From Pseudocercospora fijiensis CIRAD86 (Eukaryota; Ascomycota; Dothideomycetes; Mycosphaerellales; Mycosphaerellaceae), in assembly GCF_000340215.1 (NCBI RefSeq), contig NW_006921542.1, positions 576,745-640,744 of the forward strand: a stretch of DNA of 64,000 nucleotides, written 5' to 3'. Within the stretch, counting starts at the first letter, position 1. Each line of letters begins with the position of its first letter. The position numbers were made by a program, and so were the translations under genes. The notes below the pieces were generated by a model. The model made no database searches and was not told the DNA's origin. It saw nothing but the letters and a program-made list of their open reading frames with translations. This document shows positions 48,841 to 60,005 of this stretch, in pieces.

Positions 48841-50393
48841 ATAGCTACGAACAAGGCTAATCTAACTATATTGCGCCCGAAGAACGGGACCTATACGTAC
48901 TATCCTATCGAAACAACCGTACTAATTATTAAGCAAGGCCTTCTATACGGCCTATTACACTAAGTCAAGCATACTAAGCCGATATCTACTAATTCCGCTA
49001 TATCCGTATCTTAGGGGCTAACAATACATTATTAGTGTCGCCCCTTATAATAGCCGGTTTATTACGAAACAACAACCGTGCTACCGCTAGTAGCGCTAGC
49101 AACGACAACGCTAGTAGCACAGTTCCCGCTAAAGTGCCTACTGAAGTGCCTCCTACTAAAGAGCCTAACGGAGAGCCTATTAAAGAAGAACCTACAATTC
49201 TAGGTAACGACCTAGAATTGCCTATCGACGACATTCTTAACAATATTGTTAACCGTCGATATAGCCAGCTAGCCTTTAGTCCCTAACTAGTAGCGAGACT
49301 TTAAGAAGCTACCTAAAACAGGCTCACTGCCTTGCGTTAAGAACAATAGCTAAAGGATAATCTTCTCGAGATTCGCCGCCTCTAGGAATCTCTAACAACT
49401 ACTGCTAAGCTAACAGCAGGACCTTCTTTACTACCTATCTAAAAGAAGGACGCTAAACTTAAGGACTGCACCGTGTTTAATAGCTCTAGTCGAAAGTAGT
49501 ACAACGACTACATTCGTAACTGTAAACTCAACTAGCGTAATGCACTAAGAGCGCTACTAGACGACTATTCCTTAGTCGTATACGCTATGCAGTACATTAA
49601 TAGCGACCCAAAGCGTATATAGGATAACTATTTCGACTCCCTTAATAACTAGACTGCTGTTTAGTAGCAAACCTATAAAACTATTATGCTAGACACCCTT
49701 AGAAACCCTATACTAAGGCAACAACACGCTTAGGACCTGTATCTTCGAGCTAAACAGAAGACTAATCAATCGGCTCGCTTATTTGAAGCCTATTTAAAAA
49801 CCCTTAAAGACGACCTTCCGCCTAAGACTAATTCTATATAGATCTCCGAGATACGCCTAAAACTCAGATAGGAGCTTATCCTCGAATTGGACCGTCGCCG
49901 TGTATTCGAACAAGCTAATCTAATACGTATTTAATTTATAGTCGAAGTAGAAACAGCCGAACGGGCTATTTAGCTCTAATAACGACTAGAATCGAGGATC
50001 CGACTAGCTAGTACCAACCGTAGCAACCGTAGCCGCGGAGGAAACTAAGGTTCCTACTAGGACAACAATGCTAACAATAGGAACAGTAACGATCGTAGAA
50101 GAGGCCGTAGCCGCCGGCTATATAGAGGAGGCCGCGATAGGGGCCGTAGAAGGGGCTCGTATCCCTATAATACTAACCGCTCGACTAACAATAGTAGCAA
50201 CAACAGCTACGGTAACAATCTCCCGACCGGATTGAAGTGCTTTAATTGTAATAGCACTAGCTATCTACTAGGCTAATGCGACAAACCTAAGGACTAGGCC
50301 CGAATTAACCGTGCTTCCGCTAAGTATAGGAAACACCTTTTAGCCGCTAATGCTACCCTAGTCGGCTCTTTCAATTAGTCGAAAAAAGAGTAA
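48841..50393 (+). pseudogene. gag of element D
   Basis: The probable start is ATA 48841 (ATG before RIP; first residues MATNKANLTIL). A -1 shift near 49020 leads into the main frame (phase of 49035), which contains a polar Ser/Asn/Thr/Pro region with PTKEP repeats. The same shift exists in copy E. A capsid-like domain follows. A Gly/Arg/Asn-rich stretch comes at 50040-50160. The CCHC zinc knuckle lies at 50238-50280 (CFNCNS, His changed to Tyr, last Cys kept). The frame ends at TAA 50391-50393 right after an A6 run. Function: capsid and RNA packaging. The minus-strand ORF at 48998-49243 is a shadow. Confidence 0.78.
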
Positions 50394-53300
50394 GCGCCGC
50401 ACTAACTATTAGCCTTGTACGGCGTAAGACCATCGACATTGTGCTAGCTATAACACGTTCCTACCTTATATAGGATACGAAGGGCACTACCTATTAAACC
50501 AAGGTTATACTAGATCTAGGAAATTCAGTTAGCGCCCTTATTAGCTATCGCCTAGCTAAGCAATTAGACCTTCGACAACTGCCGAAGACTAACCTACTAA
50601 CCCTTGCTTAGTTTAATAACGCTCGGCACTTAACCTATAGGGCCTACTATATTCCTATAGCTCTAAAGGACGACCTCGGAAATAAGCGCCTACTAGACTT
50701 CACTGCCTACGTAGTAGACATAGACAGCCTCCTATCCGATATTGTTATTAGTAACCCTATTCTCAAGTACTACGCTATAGCTATAGACTTAGGCCTCTAG
50801 AAGTAGCGATTTAGAATCGCTAGGAAAGAGGACATTAAACACATTAATGTTAGCGAGTGTCCTAATAATATTAGGGTCCTGTTTATTAGCAACCTAATAC
50901 TAGCCTCCGCCTTAGCTAATCCGACTGCCGACCTGCTCGGTAGTAATAACGATAAACCTATGCCCCCTAATAGCATAGATCCTAAACAACTTAAGCGCAT
51001 ACTAGAACCCATTCGGGAGACCTACATTAATGTGTTTAAACACTACCTAGCATCGACATTGCCTATGTTTAAGGAGACGGATTATAAGATTGATATTATA
51101 GAGGGTAAGGAGGTTCCTTTTAGCCCCCTCTATAACCTTAGTAAGCGAGAGCTTGCTATATTGCGTAAGTACCTAGAGGAAAACCTAGCTAATAGTCGAA
51201 TTCGGTATAGTAACAGCCCTACTAGTGCACCTATCCTGTTCGTACTAAAGAAGGATAGTAGCCTACGCCTATATGTCGACTATTATAGGCTTAACGCTGT
51301 TACTATTAAAGACCGCTATCTACTCCCTCTTATTAATAAGACCCTCGATCGCCTTTCTAGGGCTTACTACTACACTATACTAGACATTAAGGATGCGTAC
51401 TATCGTATCCGCATTCGTAAGGGTAACGAATAGAAAATAGCCTTCTATACTCGCTATAGCTATTTCGAATATTTAGTTATACTATTTAGCCTAGCTAATG
51501 CCCCTATAACATTCTAGTCCTACATCAATCGAGCCCTTTTAGGCCTATTAGACTATCTCTGTGTAGTTTACCTAGATAATATCCTAGTTTACACACATTT
51601 ACCTAATATTATAGAATACTAGGCCGTAGTACGCAAGGTCCTCGACCGCCTACGAGCCTATAGACTGTATTACAAACCTTCTAAATGCACCTTTGCTACT
51701 AAGGAGGTGTCCTTTCTTAGCTTCCTCGTATCAACTAAGGGTATTAAGGCTAATCCTAATCGGATTAAAACCATTACTAAATGGCCTGTTCCTACGTTAA
51801 TTAAGGAACTATAGTCGTTCCTCGGCTTCGCTAATTTCTATCGTCGCTTTATTAAGGGCTATTTACGGCATGTGATGCCCCTAACTGAGCTTACTAAAAC
51901 TAAGGCTAACCTAACTAGGGAGTTTAAATAGACTAATAGAGCACAAGCCGCTTTTAATAGTCTAAAGCAACGCTTTACTAAAGTGCCCCTATTGCACTAT
52001 TTTGTACTAAGCAAGTAGATCCGTATTGAGACTAACGCTTTATAGTTCGCTATATCGGCTATTATATTACAGCAATTAGATAAGGACCATTACTAGCACC
52101 TAATTGCCTTCTTTTTACGAAAGATAATCGATGTAGAGCGTCGCTACGAGACCTATAAGCAAGAGCTCCTAGCTATTGTCGAAGCCTTCAAACATTAGAG
52201 GTACTATCTCGATAGTATATAGCACACCATTTAGGTCTATACAGACTATAACAACCTCCGTGGCATTACTAAGGTTACTAGGGTTATAGGTCGATAGGCT
52301 AGATAGGCCGTCTACCTCGCCGGGTTCGATTTTAATATATTATATCGGCTAGGCGTAAGTAACCCTGCTAATAGCCTATCGAGGCGACCTGATTACGATA
52401 GCGAAACCTAATATATTAATTTATTGTTTCTAACCCTGTAGCATAAGATTGCTATAGCCCGTATCGTTAATAAGCAAGCGTAGGATAAGCGGACTTCCGG
52501 ACCCCGCGGCGGTAACAAATACTATAGCGGAGTTGTCGTTCTTCTAGTGCACGTTAAGAAGGACGTAGATCGCTCGAGCTATAATAACTCGATTAAGGAT
52601 ATTGCTATCTATAGTAATAGTCTATATAGCGACAGCACTATAGAAGAGGTTGCAGTAGTTCCGGCTACTAGTGCTATTAGATATATATAATACGTACCTC
52701 GTTTAATAGCAAGAGTGCTATTAAATAACCTTGCAAATAGGGATAGTTAATCGTTTATAGATGAGCTGTTACGTACTTAGCAGAGGGACGCCTTTGCTAT
52801 CGAACGTATTAATAAGCTTATAAGTAGGCGAACGACTCGATCTAGTAAGAGTAATTAGTCGATCGACGACAAAGGTCACTTAAAGTTTAAGGGTAGATAC
52901 TATGTCCCCGCTAAACAATCGATTAGACAAGAGCTTTTAAAGAGGCACTATAATAGTAAACTCGCTAGTCACTATAGTATAGAGAGGTCGTACGAGTTAC
53001 TATCGCGCACATACTACTAGCCAAATAGTAAGCGGTATATAAAGGAGTATATATAGACCTATACAGTATGCTAGCGAGTCAAAGTACTAAAGCACTTACT
53101 ATTTAGCGAGTTGTCTTCACTCCCTGTTCTAAAGAAGCTATTTGCAGAGCTTATAATAGACTTTATTATAGGCCTTCCCCCTACTAAGCGAAGAGGAAGC
53201 AAAGACGTCTTTAACGCTATATTAGTCGTTATAGACCGATTCACTAAGGGTGCTCGCTATATTCCTGCTCGCAAGGATTAGACTGCTATTAATATAGTAG

Positions 53301-54295
53301 AGGCGCTATAGACTGACATCTTCTATACCTATTAGGGAACCCCTAAGGGGATCGTGTCCGATCGTAGATCGATACTAATATCTTACTATTAGAGCGAGAT
53401 TTGCTTGTAGCTAAGACTAAAGTATCGGCTATTAATAGCCTTCCATCTACAGACTAACGGTCAAACAGAGAGGCAGAATGCTACCCTGCAGTAGTACCTA
53501 CGTAGTTATATTAATAAGAGCCCCGAGGACTAGGTCAACCTCCTATAACTAGCTAAATTCGTATACAATAATAGTGTCTACTTATCTACTAAGGTCTCCC
53601 CTTATTTTGCTATAATAGGCTAGAACGCTGCCTTACTACAAGACCTATTTACCTCGCTCGAGGCCGAGCGCAAGGAAAGGGAAGCGCGTTAAGTACCTGA
53701 AACACTAGCGGCTATTAAGAGGGTTTAGAAGATGCGAGAAATCTATACTAAGATAGCCGAGAAGTTGACAAAGGCTTAAGAGTACTAAAAGACCTACTAC
53801 GATAAGTACTACACGCCGATAACCTTTAAACAAGGCGATATAGTTATACTAAGCACTAAGAACCTCCGCATCCGCAAGTACCTATTACCTAACGGCAAAA
53901 CAAGGCCCAAGCTCGCACTAAGATACATTAGCCTATTCCGCATTCGAGAAGTTAAGGGCTCCTCCGCATAGGCCTATTAGTTGTAGCTTCCTCCCTATTA
54001 CACTATCTATAACACCTTCTATATATCCCTCCTTAAGCTATATTACCTACGCGAGGGGGATGAAGCACCTACTAAACACGAAGACATACTAGCGGATAGG
54101 GAAGAGCTATAGTCTATAGAACGTATCCTATAGCACCGGACTAGGAAAGGCAAGAAGGAGTACCTGTTAAGATAGCAAGGCTATTTACCTAAATAGGACT
54201 CGTAGGAAGCCGAAGGTTCCTTTAAGGACATAACCGAGTTGTTAGATAAGTATTAGACTAGCGTAAAGAACAAGAAGAAGGCCAAAAGCTTATAA
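50351..54295 (+). pseudogene. pol of element D (protease, RT, RNase H, integrase, chromodomain)
   Basis: The frame is -1 to gag and overlaps its end; the likely entry point is the A6 run at 50382-50387. Retropepsin-like ILDLGNSVSALIS lies near 50510-50550. RT follows at 51000-51750, with YLSTRLE-type blocks, VDYYRLNAVTIKDRYLLPL and a catalytic box reading YLDN near 51570 (second Asp changed). RNase H lies at about 52010-52400. The integrase zinc region is near 52870-53090, and the core has DFIIGLPP, VIDRFTKGA, SDRRS and TNGQTERQNA (53150-53480). A chromodomain lies at 54110-54260 (SIERIL, RTRKGKKEYLLR, GYLPK). Chromodomains steer insertion towards heterochromatin. It ends at TAA 54293-54295. 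Confidence 0.9.
50382..50393 (+). promoter_or_regulatory. candidate -1 frameshift site at the gag end, element D
   Basis: AAAAAA-GAG-TAA: the gag stop follows an A6 run and the pol frame is -1. Copy E has AAAAAA-GAA-TAA at 35583-35594. A slippery role is inferred from position and conservation. Confidence 0.45.
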
Positions 54296-55482
54296 TGTTA
54301 CTACTAAGCCTAGGAACAATGCTACCCCCGGGGTGCTATTAGCTAACTAATTAGAGACAAGCAATTATTAGCAATAAAGGACAATAAGACTACACTAGGC
54401 GCACTACGACGCGTCAACTAATTGCCTGCTCTTTTAAGGGCTCTACCTCTTTACTAATGCGCCCTATAAGGCCCTTCTCCTAGTATTTAGGTCCCCCTTT
54501 TGTTCCTTTATTCTGTCGAGGCCTCGAGGCCTAGGCAATCGGCGCGGCCGGCGCGGCTATATTAGTAACGGTGTTATAGAGTGTGTTATTAGTCGAAGAA
54601 GGAAATTAGAAGCAAGGTGAAGTTGGCGCTAAGACGACTAGCGCTACTATTGTTAATATTACATGCTATTGTCGCTACGCCTATAGACGCAACCTTACCT
54701 ATATTACGAGCCTAAGGCACCTTTAATCAAACTTTGATTAAAGCTTTAAGCCTGTTAAAGGTTTGATTAAAACTTTAAGGCTAAGTCAAAACTTTGACTA
54801 AGTTAAAAGATTAAGCGACCAATAGACTAACTAAGGGCAAAACTATAGAGCTAAGCTAGCCGGGGTCGATCTTGCGGACAATAGGTTACTCCTCGATCTA
54901 TCTAACCCTTTAAGCGAGGCGAACCTCTACTACTATACTTACAATAGCCTTTACCTATAGAAACTAGACGAGCTATGTTTTTTCTAAAAAAGATAAGATA
55001 AGATTAACAATTGAAGGCTGCTAAACCTAACTAATTAGGGCTAGTAAAACTACGAACAATAATAGCCCTCGTAACAACAAGAACAAACCCTCGGAAGCGG
55101 ACAACCCTCGGAAGCGGACATAGCTAGGTCTTTTAGAGTAGACGCAAAGAACTCGGTACGATATTACGTAGAACGGAGGCAGTGCTACAATACCTCGTAC
55201 GTCTACCTATTATAGTAGGGAAGACGCGCTCGTATTGTAATTAGTCGAAGGCCTCTAATTCTTGTAGATATATATTACTTTATAGTTTATTATATAAGGA
55301 GATAGCGCAGTTAGAGTTGCATATTGTATTGTTTAGAGGTGAGGTTTAATATAGTTATATAATCGGTAGTTGCGTGTTCAATTTAGCGCGGATTAAGTAG
55401 CTTATTAGACCTACTAAGTTAGTAGCGATAGAGATTAGAATAAGACCGGCTACGAGGGCGCGGCCTTTAGAAGGGAAGCGTA
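54296..55482 (+). other. 3' noncoding region of element D
   Basis: 1187 bases without a recognisable ORF. It holds one palindrome of the family 1 type (54318), a run of TTTGATTAAA/TTTAATCAAA motifs at 54720-54830 with many short inverted repeats, a doubled CCCTCGGAAGCGGACA near 55088-55122, and a purine-rich AAGGGAAGCG just before the 3' LTR that may be the polypurine tract. Confidence 0.6.
54318..54340. repeat. palindrome after pol, element D
   Basis: AATGCTACCCC facing GGGGTGCTATT, 23 bases, 23 bases past the pol stop. This is the only copy outside family 1. Confidence 0.88.
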
Positions 55483-55679
55483 TATTAGGGCTAAAGAGGC
55501 TACACGTAATTGGCATATAATTAGGCCGAGTGAAGCTAGGGTCTTAATGCCTTAGGCAGGGCTTGGCGCTTGGCGTTAGGCTAACTCTCCTACCTTCCTC
55601 CCTCTCCTCCTAGATCCTTATCGAATACTATACTAATTTACTACTACCCTATCTACCTACTAACATAACCCTTCTTATA
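55483..55679 (+). repeat. 3' LTR of element D
   Basis: 197 bases, TATTAGGGCT...CTTCTTATA. It differs from the 5' LTR at 11 positions, all CpA/TpG against TpA. Confidence 0.95.
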
Positions 55680-55684
55680 TAGGA
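55680..55684. repeat. 3' target-site duplication of element D
   Basis: TAGGA directly after the 3' LTR, matching 48576-48580. Confidence 0.93.
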
Positions 55685-58600
55685 ATATAGTAGATAATCG
55701 ATAGCCGGTACGCGCGGAGCATTAAGTATAGGTTGCTATATTAGCGTCTTCTTAAGGCGAACTATTTTCGTTAGTAACTAGGGGCGAAACTTGTCTAGCG
55801 CCCGAGTATCTTTATCCGTAATACTTAGTTCTATTCGACCTACTGTCGCGTTAGAGTATTCGGATTGTAAGTACTTAGAAACCTAATTACTAATATACCT
55901 AGCCGAGTCGGAGATATTACTATTATCGCTAAACTAGAAGTTATATTCTATATCGCGCGTCTCTTTAGTCGATAGCGATTAGTCGACGAAATCAAACTAT
56001 ACTATAGAAGGCGACTAAATAGGGCAGAGGTACCCCTTTGTATCGTAGGCCTTAACGTATCTCTATACCGAGGCAGTTGCGATAATAGCTAAATTAGATA
56101 GTTTGCTAAAGGGGGTACTACTTAGGCCGAGAACGAAAGGATAGCCTATAAGACTAGCGACGGCAGTCCACTCTTTAGCGCTATATATCTTAGTAATATA
56201 AAACTCGTCGACGATAATAGTCGTAGCTAGTATACGAAGTAGCGGCGGTTTCGAATTAGATTTCTCCGACCGTGTCTAGGACTTCTATTTCTTAGCTCGT
56301 TCGTACGTTATAAAATCTAGTACGTTAGATATTATAGTCGAGGTAGTAAGGACGATCTATTTATAGTACTATAAACAAGGGGGTACTTCTATATCCTCGT
56401 ATTTAAGCAATAAGCGCACCGGGACGCCTTTTTTTAACTACTACTTATCTACAACCTTTGTACCGAATACCTGTTCTAGTTCTAGCCGAGTCGGGAGCGC
56501 TATATAATCGAGATAAAGAACGTCCTCGATATATACGACCTAGTTATAGTTCTACGGACTAGCTCTATTACGTCTCTTATCTTTCGTTAGCTTACTAGAG
56601 TCTTTTATAAGACATACGAATATAGCTCTAGGTAGTATAAAGTTGTCGATCTTATATATCTAGTTTTCGGCTAGCTGCTTCGGAATATAGACAACGTAAA
56701 CGCTAGGGCGGATAACCGGCTTTATACCGCTAGCTAATACCTACGGATCGAACGCAATTTTCTTATTTAGCCGAAGTCCTAGGTTAACCGACGAATTAGA
56801 TAGCCGAAAGGGATAGGCGTTAGTAGTTAACAGCCCGTTATTACTCTATACCCTCTACTATATCGAGGTTATAGCGACGTACTCTAACGTATATACCGTC
56901 TTGCCTATACCTATGTCTATACCGCCGATATAGAAGTCCGCGCTAGTAACGGAAGCTAGAAGCGTCTAGGTAATTATATAGAATTAGTAAGACTTTAACG
57001 GACGAGTCGATCTCTAATTAGGCGGAACAACGCTTATACGCGGCGAAGTCTAAGAGGGATCGAGTAGTCTAAAATCGTATATTAACTTAAAGTTCTTAGC
57101 GTCGAGATAGGAGTATACGTTACTAGACAACTGCTTCTCGACGTCGGTTTCTATATCTGAATCTATCGACTAGCTAGGTATCGCCGACGAGATCTAATCG
57201 ATAAAATCTACTAATATCTAGATCGGTAGAGGGTCGGCTTAGACTTCTACTTACGTGCCCGGTAGTCGCATAGCGAGTTTAGGCTTATTCGGATCTAGTA
57301 GCGATACGATCTAACTCGGTAACGACTCGATCTATTTCTAGCGAATTCGATCTCGCTTCGAGTCGATTATATCTCCGGCCTTCTTACTATTAGCATTGTC
57401 GGCTTTGCTCGGATTAATTTTTCTATTATCCTTAGCATTATTACTAGCATTTGTCTGCGCCGGAGGTTGTACTAGGGATAGTACTAGTCTATTTAAAGCG
57501 TGCTATATCTTAGGTGGAGTAGAAGTAATATAGGCCTTTACCGTATACTCTATCGTATCGGGCTATACGGAACGGACGGCCGTTCGAACCGAATCGTCGA
57601 GGGCGACTAGAAGTAAAGTAGTGTTCCTATTATAACCGTTGTCGCGGAGCACCTCCTTAACTACCTTGTCGATAGCCTACTAAATCGCTATTATATCCGC
57701 GGCGATATCGGCTATAGCTTTTCGCGCGGCTACCTACCGAGCTGCCTCCTGCTCTTCCTATAACCTCCGGAATCTATCCGCGATAAGCTGTTTATAGCGC
57801 TCGCGATCGGCGCGATCCTTACGAGCGAGTCGGTCGTCCTTAGCTTGCTTAATAGCCGATTTTATAGGCGACTACGGACCCTAACCAATATTGATTTCGG
57901 TAGGATTACCGGCTATAGAAGCACTATACTAAGTTAGGTTGATAGTTCTAGAAGCCTTAAGTAGGGACGGTCGACGATATATAGAAGGTATCCTAGTATA
58001 GTCCGTTATATTTTTACCGACGAGGAAATCGAGTCTAGTAGAAATCCTAGTATCTAAGCTATTATACATCTCTATAGCTAGGGAGTAGAATATCGGATTA
58101 GTCTTGCATTTAGAAAGACCTTTAGGGCTACGAGCTAGATCGATTACTACGAAGAATTCGTACTTCTACTATTCGGGCGATAGTAATAACTCTCGTACGA
58201 GCTAGAGCCGCAACAAATCCTTTATACTAATATTATTAGAAGTCTTCGATTGTAGGACAGACTAATTTAGGCTAAACACGTCGTAGTCTACCGTTAAAGG
58301 TAACCGCTAGTCGATAATACTAAACTATAACGTAATCTTAGCCCGGTCCGGCTTAATAGGGCGTAGCGCGTCGGATATTACTAGATTAGTATCCTTGCTA
58401 CCGTGCGAATCTCCTAGCGTTATTCTCTTAAACACCCGACCGGCTCTGCTAGTCTTACTAGCAGAGGCAGAACTTGCTCTACGCTTAGGTATAGAGGGCG
58501 TAGTTTGTCGGGATCTATTAGTCTCGCTCTCGGATACGTCTTCCTCTTTAGCATTATTACCGGCCGGCGGGGTAAACTTGTCCCTTATAACCTTCTATAT

Positions 58601-59206
58601 AAGGCGGTATACTAAGTAGACTACAGACCTCTAAATTTCATTATTCGGACTATTTGCATTGTCCTACGGAAGCATTCCCCTAACGTACTACTTCGGAGCC
58701 TATTTAGGATCTTTAAAGTACTATTCGGGTATTAATAGCGTACGTCTAGGTTTAGTAGGATAGTTAAGGTTGCTAGCAATAGCGTACACTGTAGCTTTCT
58801 CCTCCTTATAATGCCCCTTAATAGGCTAGCGACTCTACTTCCCCTTTAACTAGTTAAATAAAAAATGTTTCTCTAGATACGGAAGGAGCCTTTTTATTAC
58901 TAACGTAAGAAGAGGCTTGTCGATACTATACAGGTTTAGTATAACATGTTTAGGGACGTCTTTGCCGCTATTTAAGGCTTTAATTAGTAGCTTGTTGTCC
59001 TTTAGCTAGTCCTCGACATTCGTAGAGACTACTATCTCGGCAAAGGTAGTAGGCGACGAGTTTGTAACTAGTATATAGCATTAGCATATAACAGGTTATA
59101 CTGATTAGTAATACTTATATAACAGAGGTTAGGGACTATAGATCGACAACGACGTACACTATCCGAGAGTAGTAGATAAACTAACAGAGTTAGTAAAATT
59201 CGCTAT
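55685..59206 (-). pseudogene. SNF2-type helicase, N-terminal and ATPase part (split by element D)
   Basis: Likely start at ATA 59206 (ATG before RIP; MANFTNSVSL). The frame runs about 1170 codons to the insertion with only TAG/TAA interruptions. A long N-terminal region without recognised domains comes first, including a Ser/Arg/Lys-rich stretch (PKRRASSASASKTSRAGR) near 58440-58500. The ATPase lobe follows: Walker A GGIDIGIGKT at 56905-56935, then SVYVVYIPKQLAENW, and the DEAH-like box TTIIVDEFY with FVLGLSSTPFSKL near 56110-56220. SNF2 proteins move along DNA and remodel nucleosomes or repair complexes. A subfamily cannot be assigned. Neighbours: divergent from the gene at 60006 across 800 bases. 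Plus-strand ORF 58395-58619 is a shadow. Confidence 0.82.
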
Positions 59207-60005
59207 ACGTTAGGGTCGGCGGAGGTAAGAATAGGAGCGGAGAGCTACTTATACCCGCCGACCCTAACGCGAGCCGTTAGAGTTGCGTTATACAACGAGT
59301 GTCTATATATACTAGCTTAACGCTAGTCGAGTACGACGGCTAAGTTATATAGTGCGGCCTATATACGAGTTAGAATAGGGCATTAGCGAAGGAAATAACA
59401 TACTATACGTACGATAGGGAGGGTAAGGGGGTGTATATATATAGAACAGGTATATTAGTGCGAGTTAATAGTAAATTTTAAAGAAGGCAGTAATAAGGAA
59501 AGGTAACGACCTTAAATGCCTGCCTCGTAACCGGGTCGGTTAGCGAGTCGGGCCTAACTAACTAATAAATCGACGAAGTAAGGCATCTAGCGCTTAAGCA
59601 TATAATAGTTTAGTTACGTAACTAGTAACCGAAGTAATAAGGCTATAGATAATCGTTATAGTATAAACCCCTATACGATAGACAGTTCTAGATATAGGAC
59701 TAACAAGTCGCAGTAAACATAGTACTACGTAACAAGTAATCGAAAGTTAGTAAAGTAAATATAAGCCTATCTATAGCAGAGTTGCGACTGCGATCGCCGG
59801 CGCGAGACGCGAGTGCTTATAAGCTACGCAATGTAGCCAAATTGACCGATCTATATCCTTATAGTAACTAACAATTATTATACGATAGCGGGTAGACTAG
59901 ACCCGCTATAGTACGAGGGTATAGGCTAGTAAGGCGGTTAGTCTTAGGACCCGAGAGCAGGGTATATAGATAGTTCGAGCTAACGATTAAGATAGCATAT
60001 TTTCT
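59207..60005. other. divergent intergenic region between helicase and next gene
   Basis: About 800 bases between two outward-facing starts, with no recognised coding frame. It contains a perfect 15-base inverted repeat near the helicase start. Promoters for both genes would lie here. Confidence 0.5.
59208..59269. promoter_or_regulatory. 15-bp perfect inverted repeat upstream of the helicase start
   Basis: CGTTAGGGTCGGCGG at 59208-59222 faces its exact reverse complement at 59255-59269 with a 32-base spacer. It sits right next to the presumed helicase start. It could be a dimeric regulator site or a leader hairpin. Its perfection in RIP-damaged DNA is notable, although it contains no CpA or TpG. 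Confidence 0.6.

Larger units (their letters stand above)
48581..55679 (+). mobile_element. complete chromodomain gypsy element D (chromovirus), family 2
   Basis: 7099 bases, two 197-base LTRs, TAGGA target-site duplications, gag and pol in -1 frame, chromodomain at the C-terminus of pol, then about 1.2 kb of noncoding 3' sequence. It is the least decayed element here: it keeps more CpA, and the RT region has a 157-codon stretch without a stop. Same family as copy E. It is inserted in the SNF2 helicase gene. Confidence 0.95.

Noticed and set aside
48998..49243. Minus-strand Leu/Gly-rich ORF (and its twin at 34218-34448)
   Set aside because: Antisense of the polar gag region of the family 2 elements; the plus-strand frame is the one conserved with PTKEP repeats.
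50797..51012. Minus-strand 71-codon ORF
   Set aside because: Antisense of pol of element D.
55320..55400. Possible tRNA-like stretch with a TGTTCAATTT string in the 3' region of element D
   Set aside because: The string does not fit a B box and no cloverleaf with paired acceptor stem could be drawn.
58395..58619. Plus-strand 74-codon ORF
   Set aside because: Antisense of the N-terminal helicase region.
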